Shown here: one piece after another, positions 55,825 through 64,000 of the stretch | Position numbering within the stretch: the first letter of the stretch is position 1 | Layout of the letters: each line of letters begins with the position of its first letter | Source: Odobenus rosmarus divergens | Lineage: Eukaryota; Chordata; Mammalia; Carnivora; Odobenidae | Direction: 5' to 3' | Length of the DNA stretch: 64,000 nucleotides | Assembly (NCBI RefSeq): GCF_000321225.1 | Contig: NW_004450465.1 | Span: forward strand, 2,007,278 to 2,071,277 | The notes under the pieces: generated by a model | Told to the model about the DNA's origin: nothing | Seen by the model: only the letters and a program-made list of their open reading frames with translations | Database searches by the model: none | Made by a program: the position numbers and the translations under genes

Positions 55825-56955
55825 TAGAATGGGAGAAAATGTCTGCAAATCATATATCTGATAAAAGGTTAATGTCCAAAAATACAAAACTGCTACAATT
55901 CAACAACAACAAAAAACAACCTGATTCAAAAATTGGCACAGGACCTAAATAGGTATTTCTCCAAAGAAGAAATACAGATGACCAACAAGTACATGAAAAG
56001 ATACTCAACATTACTAATCATCAGGGAAATGAAAATCAAAACCACACTGAGATACCAATAACAGGATGACTATTATTCAAAAAAACAAGAAAAGAAATGT
56101 TGACAAGGATATACAAAAAATGGAACCCTTATACATTGCTGGACAGAAATGGGGCAGCTGCTATGGAAAACTCAAAAAATTTAAAATATGATCCAGCAAT
56201 TCCACTTTTGTGTATATACCCAAAAGAACTGAAAGCAGGCTCTCCAAGAGATGTTTGTACACCCATGTTCATAGCAGTAAGACAACAGCCAAAAGACAGA
56301 AGCAACCAAAGTGTGAATAAACAAAACGCGGTGTATGTATGCATATATGTGTGTATGTGTGTATATATTTGTATATATATATATATATATGGAATATATA
56401 ATGGAATATTATTCATTCTTTAAAAGGAAGGAAATTCTGACAATGCAACATGGATATATTTGGAGGGCATTATGCTAAGTGAAACAAGCCATAAAAAGAA
56501 AAATACTATACAATTCCTATGTGGTATTTAGAGTAGTCAAATTCATAGAAAGTAGAATAGTGGTTGCCAGAGCTGGGAGAGAGGGGAAAATGGGGAATTA
56601 TTGTTTCATGGGTATAGTTTCTGTACAAGATAAAAAAGTTCTGGAGACTGAATATACAACAATGTAACACTATTGACCTGTATTTAAAGATGGTTAAGAT
56701 TGGGGGGGGAGATTGGAGCGGGATGGTTGAAACAGGTGATGGGGATTAAAGAGTATACTTATGATGAGCACTGAGTAATGTATAGAATTGTTGAGTCACT
56801 ACACAGTACAACTGAAACTAATATAGCACTGTATTAACTATACCAGAATTAAAATAAAAAACTTAATAAAATGTAATAATTTTAAATAACTAAAAATAAA
56901 AATGGTTAAGATTATAAATTTTAGGTGTATTTTAACAAAGCTAAAAAAGAATTTT
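55825..56955 (+). repeat. Fossil L1 (late ORF2 and 3' UTR), interrupted
   Basis: AATGGGAGAAAATGTCTGCAAATC, GGTATTTCTCCAAAGAAGAAATACAGATG, GAAAGCAGGCTCTCCAAGAG and TTCTGGAGACTGAATATACAACAATG mark an L1MA-like copy. An AT/GT microsatellite lies at 56330-56395. A second L1 interrupts it at 56702. Confidence 0.85.
56702..56901 (+). mobile_element. Younger L1 3' end inserted in the fossil L1
   Basis: GGGGGGGGAGATTGG ... GATGAGCACTGAGTAATGTATAG ... AACTGAAACTAATATAGCACTG and A-rich tail. TSD ATGGTTAAGATT lies at 56690-56701 and 56902-56913. Confidence 0.92.
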
Positions 56956-57680
56956 TATAAAGTCCACACAAGCAAAAAAAAAAAAAATTAAAAGATGCAT
57001 AGTATTAAGCCTGAGTATTTCCTAATGTTCTAATAAACTGTAGGTAAGCTACAAAATAAATCATTTATCAAATGTTTAAAATCTTCCTCCAAAAATGTAA
57101 AGTTATAGGTCTAAAATATTGCAGGAAGGAAAGACAATTTCCTATCTAATTCTCACAGCTGGTTCCAATCTTTCAATTAGTAGTATTCCCAAACGACCTC
57201 TAAATTACCCTCAAACAGTTTATGCCCTATTGCAAGCTGCAACCTTGGAGAACATTGGAGAACATTTCTCAGTAACATGACTTAAAAGTATGTTGTTAAA
57301 TAACTTTTTATACTTGTGTGAAGGCTGAGAAACTCACAAAGGATAGGTCATTCTTAAATTTTATCAGAAATTATATTATTTTTTAAAATCCATTACATTA
57401 TCAATAAACACAAAGATGACAATTTTCTTATCATACAACAATGCAGGTAATAAACCAACAGGATTTATACCAAAAGATATATTTATTTTCAAAAGCTACC
57501 ATGAACATATGCCTTATCATTCCCTGATACCCTAAAATTTTGAGTATTTCTGCTCTTATTTGCTACTTCTGAAGACTTCAAATCTAGACAGGACTCTGCA
57601 ATTAACACCACTTGTAACCTTCATTAAGTCACTCAGTTGTCTAGAACCTTAGCTTTTTCACTTATAAAAATGAAAAAATC
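56956..57680. other. AT-rich intronic sequence, no gene seen
   Basis: No recognised repeat or exon. Confidence 0.45.
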
Positions 57681-57681
57681 A

Positions 57682-57866
57682 GGGGCGCCTGGGTGGCTCA
57701 GTCATTAAGCGTCTGCCTTAGGCTCAGGTCATGATCCCAGGGTCGTGGGATCAAGCCCCACATCGGGCTCCCTGCTCAGCGGGAAGCCTGCTTCTCCCTC
57801 TCCCATTCCCCCTGCTTGTGTATCTTCTCTCACTGTATTTCTGTCAAATAAATAAATAAAATCTTA
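57682..57866 (+). mobile_element. Can-SINE
   Basis: GGGGCGCCTGGGTGGCTCAG to AAATAAATAAATAAAATC. The flanks share AAAAAATCA(G). Confidence 0.95.
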
Positions 57867-58189
57867 AAAAAAAAATCAGACGAGGTAATTTATGACATTC
57901 TATGATGACATCGTTTACCTTAAACTTATTCACATCTGAAACTACGAACACTCCCCCTATCTCACTGAAAAGTCCTTCTCTGACTGCTATCTTCTTCACT
58001 TCTCTCTGCACGGCTCACTACCAAGATGTTACTCTTCTTAGGCTGTTTTTCTTTGAAAACTTTCACTGGTTCTCCATTGCTTTTAGTACCAATTAATAAC
58101 TTTTCACAGCATTCACACATTTTTGTTTTAGAAATTTTCTGCAACATTTGACTACTGTCCCAGGTTAAGTTTAGAAAATTAATGTTTTG

Positions 58190-58475
58190 AAGAAGTTTCT
58201 GGTCAAAGGGTACAAACTTCCAGTTACAAGTAGGTTCTGAGAATCTAATGTACAGCATGATGACTTGAAATTTCCTAAGAGAATAGATCTTAAGTGTTCT
58301 TACCACACACACACAAAAAGAATAGTAGCTATATGAGGCGATAGATGTGTTAATTAACCTAACTGTAGTAATCATTTCACAATTTATACATATATCAAAC
58401 CACCACATTATGCCCTTTAAATATATATAATTTTTGTCAATTACACCTCAATAAATTTGGAAAATAAATAGAATA
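58190..58475 (+). repeat. L1 3' end fragment
   Basis: AAGGGTACAAACTTCCAGTTAC, GAATAGATCTTAAGTGTTC, GTAATCATTTCACAATTTATAC and CAATTACACCTCAATAAA match an L1MA-type 3' end. Confidence 0.7.
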
Positions 58476-58503
58476 TTACTGAAAAACAAACTAAAAAAGG
58501 ACT

Positions 58504-58606
58504 GGAGTGCCTGGCTGGCTCAGTCAGTAGATAGAGCATGTGACTCTTGATCTAGAGGTCCTGAGTTCCAGCCTCACTTGAGCAAAGAGATTACTTTAAA
58601 AAAAAT
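58504..58606 (+). mobile_element. Short tRNA-type SINE
   Basis: GGAGTGCCTGGCTGGCTCAG, TAGAGCATGTGACTCTTGATC and GAGTTCCAGCCTC with an AGATTACTTTAAAAAAAA tail. Confidence 0.88.
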
Positions 58607-58621
58607 CTTCCTATATAATTA

Positions 58622-58817
58622 TGGGGCGCCTGAGTGCCTCAGGTGTTAAGCGTCTGCCTTCGGCTCAGGTCATGATCCCAGGGTCCTGGGATCGAGCCCC
58701 ACATCAGGCTCCCTGCTCAGCGGGAAGTCTGCTTCTCCCTCTCCCACTTGCCCTGCTTGTGTTCCCTCTTTGTGTATCTCTCTGTCAAATAAATAAATTA
58801 AATCTTAAAAAAAAAAA
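58622..58817 (+). mobile_element. Can-SINE with perfect 15-bp TSD
   Basis: CTTCCTATATAATTA lies at 58607-58621 and 58818-58832. The head is changed (GAGTGCCTCAGGTGTT). Confidence 0.95.
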
Positions 58818-58865
58818 CTTCCTATATAATTAAAAAGCAGTTTCTTATAAGATACTAATATCTAG

Positions 58866-59049
58866 CGGCGCCTGTGTGGCTCAGTCGTTAAGCGTCTGCC
58901 TCCAGCTCGGGTCATGACCCCAGGGTCCTGGGATCAAGCCCCGCATCGGGCTCCCTGCTCAGCTGGAAGCCTGCTTCTCCCTCTTCCACTCCCCCTGCTT
59001 GTGTTCCCTCTCTCTCTGTCAAATAAATAAATAAAATCTTTAAAAAAAA
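58866..59049 (+). mobile_element. Can-SINE with TSD
   Basis: ATAAGATACTAATATCTAG lies left (58847-58865) and ATAAGATACTAATACCTAA right (from 59050). Confidence 0.94.
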
Positions 59050-59069
59050 ATAAGATACTAATACCTAAA

Positions 59070-60295
59070 GAGCCTAACAATAATCTTATTATTTACAGTG
59101 GTACTTTTCTATATATTACTTATTAATATATATATTAAGAGCCCACCCTTACCCACAACATTGACCACTCCAGGCAGGAACGGAAGAAAAAAGGAGTTGG
59201 GCTTGCCAGTTGGGCGGTGGTTTGTGGGAGGGTGTTATAACAGAAATAAGAAGGCGCAACCTGGCTTTCTAGAACCCCTACAGTAAAACTCCTCCCTCCC
59301 ACCCCTTCACTCCCACCCTAAAAAGACTTTCTTTTACAACTATAAACAAAGGTCCTGGGTTTTACCACTTGCCCTACTCCTAAAAAAAAGATCCATCTCC
59401 ACCATGTCAGTGGCAACAATGTATACATCATTCCCAAATCTTCACAACTTGAATTAATTATCCACTGAAAGCCTCCAGTCCCTAGCCTCCTGTCTGCAAA
59501 GAATACGTATTTATTAAAATGATTCATTTGGGAAACAAAGCACAGAGTTGCTGTGATGACCAAATTAGTTAATGTGACAAAGTACTTTATAATTATAACC
59601 CATTATGAGTAAGAAATTATTATAAGCCTATGGCTACAAAGGTTTTTCCTGAAAGTACATATTTTAGAAACTGTTGGGAGACCCGGTGTAAAATGCCTTG
59701 AGATAAAAAGGTTTCACCAAGTTTCAGTATCTCAGATATGCAGTGCAGAATTACTTCGACATAGGTTACGTACTATACTATGTTGAGTTATGTTTAAGAG
59801 TTCATATCTGTTTAATAAAAATTGAGTTACTGCTTGCGCAATCTGTTTCTATTTAACTAACTTTGCTAACTTTAACTACAAAAGGTGCCACAGCATGAGT
59901 TAAATTAGGTAAAGGATTAATTTATTTGGGAAAACAAAAGAAGCCTGAGCCATAATAAATTTTTATTAAATTTACCTGACCCTAAGATATCTTTATCCTT
60001 TACCTAACAACACTGCAGAATGGATACCATATCTGATTTAATGTAACTTTCCATACATGCAAAAGCATGTATATGCTTCACAATTGTCGAAGGGACAGTG
60101 AAAATTAGAAACATCTTAAAAACCAATCTATACAGGTTCTCTTGGACAATTCTACAATTCCAGCTCTGGCAATTATACACCCTACTCATCTCACCAAATA
60201 TGGAACAAACACAGTATTAACGCTTCATTCTTGCCATGATGTCTAAAGCCACCACCACTATAACCAAGTATTTTAAATCGCTCTTGAGAATTTCT
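59070..60295. other. Intronic sequence, no gene seen
   Basis: No recognised repeat or exon. 59270-59320 is a C-rich run (CTCCTCCCTCCCACCCC). Confidence 0.45.
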
Positions 60296-60299
60296 TGCT

Positions 60300-61015
60300 A
60301 AAGAACAAACACAGATTGTGGAGAGGATGTGAAGAAAGGGGAGCCCTCATGCACCATTGGTAGAAATGAGAACTGGTACAGACACTCTGGGAAATAGTAT
60401 GGAGGTTCCCCCAAAAAAGTTAAAAATAGAACTACCCTATGATCCAGCAATTGCACTACTAGGTATTTACCCAAAGGATACAAAAATATAGATTCAAAGG
60501 GACACATGCACCCCGATGTTTATAGCAGCTTTATCAACAATAGCCAAACTACAGAAAGAGCCTAAATGTCCATCAGCTGATGAATGGATAAAGATGTGGT
60601 GTACACATACAATGGAATATTACTCAGCCATCAAAAAGAAGGGAAGCTTGCATTTGCAACAACATGGAGAGAGCTAGAATATATTATGCTAAGTGAAATA
60701 ATACCATACGATTTCACTCTTGTGGAATTTAAGAAACAAAACAGATGAACCTATGGGAAGGGGGGAAAAAAGAGAGAAAGAAGGAAATAAACCATAAGAG
60801 ACTCTTAATGATAGAGAACAAACTGAGGGTTGATGGAGGGAGGTGGGTAGGGGGGACTAAATGGGTGATGGGTATTAAGGAGGGCACTTGTTATGACAAG
60901 CACTGAGTGTTGTATGTAAGTGATGAATCACTAAATCTTATTCCTGAAACCAATATTGCCCTGTATGTTAACTAACTAGAATTTAAATAAAAATTTGAAA
61001 ATAAAAAAAATAAAA
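60300..61015 (+). mobile_element. L1 3' end (carnivore type)
   Basis: GATTGTGGAGAGGATGTGAAG, CTACCCTATGATCCAGCAATTGC, CCAAATGTCCATC-like block and GAGGGCACTTGTTATGACAAGC. It ends in AAATAAAAATTTGAAAATAAAAA. 5'-truncated. Confidence 0.85.
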
Positions 61016-61072
61016 AGAAACAACTTAAAAGCAGGAGAGAGAGGAGAAGGAAGTTTAGAAAGAAGTGATATT

Positions 61073-61173
61073 TGGGGCATGTGGCTGGCTCAGTTGGTAG
61101 AGCATGCAACTCGATCTTGGGGTTGTGGGTTCAAGTCCCACATGGTACAGAGAGTACTTAAAAATAAAATCTT
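61073..61173 (+). mobile_element. Short tRNA-type SINE
   Basis: GGGGCATGTGGCTGGCTCAGT, GGTAGAGCATGCAACTCGATC and GGTTCAAGTCCCACATGG keep clear tRNA-like A and B boxes. The tail is AAAAATAAAATCTT. Confidence 0.9.
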
Positions 61174-61395
61174 GGGGCGCCTGGGTGGCTCAGTCGTTAA
61201 GCGTCTGCCTTTGGCTCAGGTCATGATCCCAAGGTCCTGGGATCGAGCCCTGCATCGGGCTCCCTGCTTGGCGGGAAACCTGCTTCTCCCTCTTGCACCC
61301 CCCCTGCTTGTGTTCCCTCTCTCACTGTGTCTCTCTCTGTCAAATAAATAAATAAAATCTTTAAAATAAAATAAAATAAAATCTTAAAAAAAAAA
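61174..61395 (+). mobile_element. Can-SINE inserted at the tail of the short SINE
   Basis: It starts GGGGCGCCTGGGTGGCTCAG right after the AAAATAAAATCTT tail, and ends with a copy of AAAATAAAATCTT plus poly(A). Confidence 0.93.
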
Positions 61396-61918
61396 AGGAC
61401 AAAAGTAGATTGTTTACTTGCCATGTCCCCATTAGTCTGTAAGATCCTTGAGGACAAGTACAATGTCTTAGTTGATTTGTATCTGTAATACCTAATAGTA
61501 TACTGTAGGTGCTCAAAATACATCTTCTTAACTGAAGATAATAAAGATTACCTACTAATGAAAGCTTGTTTTTAAAAGAAAATAAGTGAAATCTGTGAGG
61601 AAAAAATAATAGACAATCATATTTGTACACCATAATGTGTTTATATATCCCTCTAAAACATGGGGACATATCTATCAACTATTTATTTTCATATCTACTC
61701 TTCAAATTTTTCTGTGTACTTTCAAGATAAAATATTTGAAGCCACAGGCAGATTTAATAAAAGCCGTACCTAATAAACAGTAAGAATCCCAAAATAAGGA
61801 AAACACAGGTATTGTCTTCATGAGCTCAGAAGCTATGAAAGGTACACACTTGTAAACAAATGATTGTATCACAATTATGATCATTTTATCATGGTTGTGA
61901 ATGCCCTATGTAAATCAT
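61396..61918. other. Intronic sequence, no gene seen
   Basis: 61430-61560 (AAGATCCTTGAGGACAAGTACAATGTC ... TAGGTGCTCAAAATACAT) may be an L2 3' end. Otherwise nothing. Confidence 0.4.
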
Positions 61919-61919
61919 A

Positions 61920-63035
61920 CGCAAAAATGATCTCAAAATGTATCAAAGACCTAAATGTAAGAACGAAAACTATAAAACTCTTAGAAAAAAACAGGAGTAA
62001 ATCTTCATGACCTTGAGTTAGGCTTCTTAGCTATGACACCAAAAGCACAAACAACAGAAAAAATAAATTCAATTTCACCAAAATTTAAAGTTATTGTACT
62101 TCAAAGTACACCATCAAGAAGGTGATGGACAACTCACAGAATGAGGGAAAATATTTGGAAATCATATTTCTGTTAAGGGACTTATGTCCATAATATATAA
62201 AGAACCCTGATAATTCAACGATAGACAAGTAAGCCAATTGAAACAGGAAAAAGATCTGAAGAGACATCCCTCCAAAGAAGATATACAAATGTCCAATAAG
62301 TACATGAAACAATGCTCAAAGTCATCTCATTCTTCAGAGAAATGAAAATCAAAACTACAACGAGATATTACTTCACACTCACTAGGAGAGCTGTAATCAT
62401 AAAGACGAACAATAACACATGTTGGTGAGGATGTGAAAGACTGACTCCTCATAGACTACTGGTGGGATTTTAAATGGTGTAGCCAGTTTGAAAAACAGTT
62501 CCTCAAAATATTGAACACAGTTATCATATAACCTAGTAATTCCACTCCTAGATATAAACCCCCAAAACCAAAAAAATGCATCCATACAAAAACTTCTACA
62601 CAAATGCTCATAGCAGACGTCCATCAACTAATGAATGCATTTAAAAAAAATGTGGCAATACTGGCAATAAAAAGAAATGAGGCACTCATACATGCTACAA
62701 CATGGATGAACCTTGAAAACATTATGCTATGTGAAAGAAATCAATGAAAAGAACACTTATTGTACTATTCCAGTGATATGAAATCTCCAGAACAAACAAA
62801 TCCATAGAGACAAAGTAGATTAGTGATTGCCAGGAATTAGGGATAGGTTAGTGAGGAGAGGATAGGAAGTGAAAGTTAAAGAGTGCAAGGTTTCTTTGGG
62901 GGAGGAGGAAAATGTCATAAAATTAGGTGGTAGTGATAGTTGCACAACTCCATGATTATACTAACATTCACTGAATTGTATGCCTGAAAATTGTGAAATT
63001 TAGTACATATGAATATCTCAATAAAGCTGTTATAA
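61920..63035 (+). repeat. Fossil L1 (late ORF2 and 3' UTR)
   Basis: GACCTAAATGTAAGAACGAAAACTATAAAACTC, TTCAAAGTACACCATCAAGAAGG, GGTGGGATTTTAAATGGTG and ACTGAATTGTATGCCTGAAAATTG. It ends ATCTCAATAAAGC. Confidence 0.82.
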
Positions 63036-63905
63036 AATAATAGAGGAATATAACTAACACAGAAGTAGCATAAAGAAGGAGGTACTCAATTCTATTTTTG
63101 TGGCTCAATGAAGGTTTTTACAAAAAGAAAATGTTCTCCTTTGACAAGGAGAAAAGCTAGATCCTTAAAACTGAAAAGGTTCTTCCCTGATGAAGGAGAC
63201 AGGTCTGTCACAATGCACCCCACAAGGGTCAATGCTTACATAGCCTGCCAAGTGAATGGAGTTGTACTAAGTGTTGGCCACCATCCAGAGACAAGGAAGA
63301 GCATACTGGAATGCACAAGAGCCAGTCATATTCAAAGACTGTTCATAGTTTATATGGATGGGGCATGAGGTAAGTGTAGGAGACAGGCAGCGTGGATTAC
63401 AACCGGAGGTAAAGGAGAGCATAATGGTTAAACACACAGATTCTGGAGCACATTCGCTACATTCAAAAGCTGGCTCCAACGTTTACTACTGGGTGGCCCT
63501 GGGAAAGTTACTTAGCATCTCTGAGTATATTGCTGCACAAAGTATCCACTGTCAGTAATATTATTTGGTTCTAGATTTGAACATCTGCTTATTTCTTTAT
63601 AATAAATCAAAAGGAGACGCAGAGACAGAAAACTGTGGCTTAACAGTGAATTCCTAGTTTGTTGGAGCATCCCTTCTTACGACAGTAAAAAAAATCACGG
63701 CTGTGCCACTAACTTCCTCATTTATTCATAAAAGCATTTAATTCCCATTTATACTCTGCAAGGCTCTTGGGATGCAAAAGTGAATAAAGACTCCCTGATT
63801 CCGATCCAGATCAGTAGTGAAATGGCAACATTACCAACCAACAGCTGCCTGGTAGACTATGTGAATCAACTTGGTGGTCTTGGTCTTATTTCAAAATCAC
63901 AATTA
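63036..63905. other. Intronic sequence; MIR fragment at about 63410-63560
   Basis: ATAATGGTTAAACACACAGATTCTGG and TACTACTGGGTGGCCCTGGGAAAGTTACTTAGC are MIR-like. No gene is seen. Confidence 0.5.
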
Positions 63906-63907
63906 GC

Positions 63908-64000
63908 GGGGCGCCTGGGTGGCTCAGATGGTTAAGCGTCTGCCTTCGGCTCAGGTCATGATCCCAGGGTCCTGGGATCGAGTCCCGCATCGGGCTTCCT
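63908..64000 (+). mobile_element. Can-SINE, cut by the window end
   Basis: GGGGCGCCTGGGTGGCTCAG with GATGGTTAAGCGTCTGCCTTCGG. The tail is outside the window. Confidence 0.95.

Larger units (their letters stand above)
51425..64000 (-). other. WDR70: WDR70 intron, 3' portion only (runs off the window)
   Basis: This is upstream of the 60-nt exon and is open-ended at the window end. I looked for the acidic, Glu-rich exon and a G-P-L-P-P-P motif on the minus strand and saw neither. The content is L1, L2, MIR and Can-SINE copies with unique AT-rich spacers. Confidence 0.85.

Noticed and set aside
57962..58408. 148-codon open frame on the minus strand
   Set aside because: It runs through an L1 3' end and unique AT-rich sequence; no recognisable domain.
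61073..61173. Possible tRNA gene (good A and B boxes)
   Set aside because: Surrounding sequence and A-rich tail show a tRNA-derived SINE, and no full cloverleaf 3' half is present.
60995..61351. 118-codon open frame with V-A-Q-L/V-K-R-L...S-L-C-L-S-N-K
   Set aside because: This peptide pattern recurs at about ten places and is simply a translated Can-SINE.
1..64000. CRISPR array, operon, phage or bacterial defence system
   Set aside because: The repeats are transposons with TSDs, and genes are interrupted by spliceosomal introns. Nothing prokaryotic was seen.

Overview
This window is vertebrate nuclear DNA: AT-rich, dense in interspersed repeats, with no bacterial-type operons. About 30 tRNA-derived Can-SINEs (head GGGGCGCCTGGGTGGCTCAG, pyrimidine-rich middle, AAATAAATAAAATCTT tail) point to Carnivora. 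Their bodies match the non-canid, non-felid caniform type, so a bear, seal or relative is my best guess. This is an inference from remembered subfamily sequences; no species call is possible.

The only protein-coding gene I can support is WDR70, a nuclear WD40-repeat protein, on the minus strand. Three internal coding exons lie in the order 51365-51424 (60 nt), 48108-48241 (134 nt) and 21923-22076 (154 nt). They join in frame (phases 0, then 2, then 0) into 116 continuous residues, each with AG acceptors and GT donors. The introns are about 3.1 kb and 26.0 kb. At least 12.6 kb of upstream intron and 21.9 kb of downstream intron run off the window, so there is no promoter, start codon, stop codon or poly(A) site here.

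Everything else is intron filled with transposon remains. 1-8 kb: MLT1 LTRs, an old LINE-like repeat, a large fossil L1 and Can-SINEs. 8-16 kb: L2, a nest of L1 in L1 with a SINE, a hAT element and an interrupted LTR. 16-21 kb: a solo ERV LTR, a 5'-inverted L1, a 5S rRNA-derived fragment and a pogo-like transposon. 21-26 kb: WDR70 exon, MLT1 LTRs, a broken ERV pol fragment with an L1 inserted just upstream, and a double SINE insertion at one target site. 26-41 kb: hAT, LTR, L2/MIR, several L1 3' ends and SINEs. 41-52 kb: a GC-rich non-repeat island, old repeats and the two other WDR70 exons. 52-64 kb: L2/MIR, nested L1s and SINE clusters.

No new multi-gene system is visible. The long open frames are byproducts of SINEs, L1 3' ends and microsatellites. 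The most interesting content is the insertion history: nested elements with readable target-site duplications (TSDs), repeated use of one SINE target site, a twin-primed L1, a stranded 5S rRNA fragment, and a splice acceptor resting on an 18-nt homopolymer.
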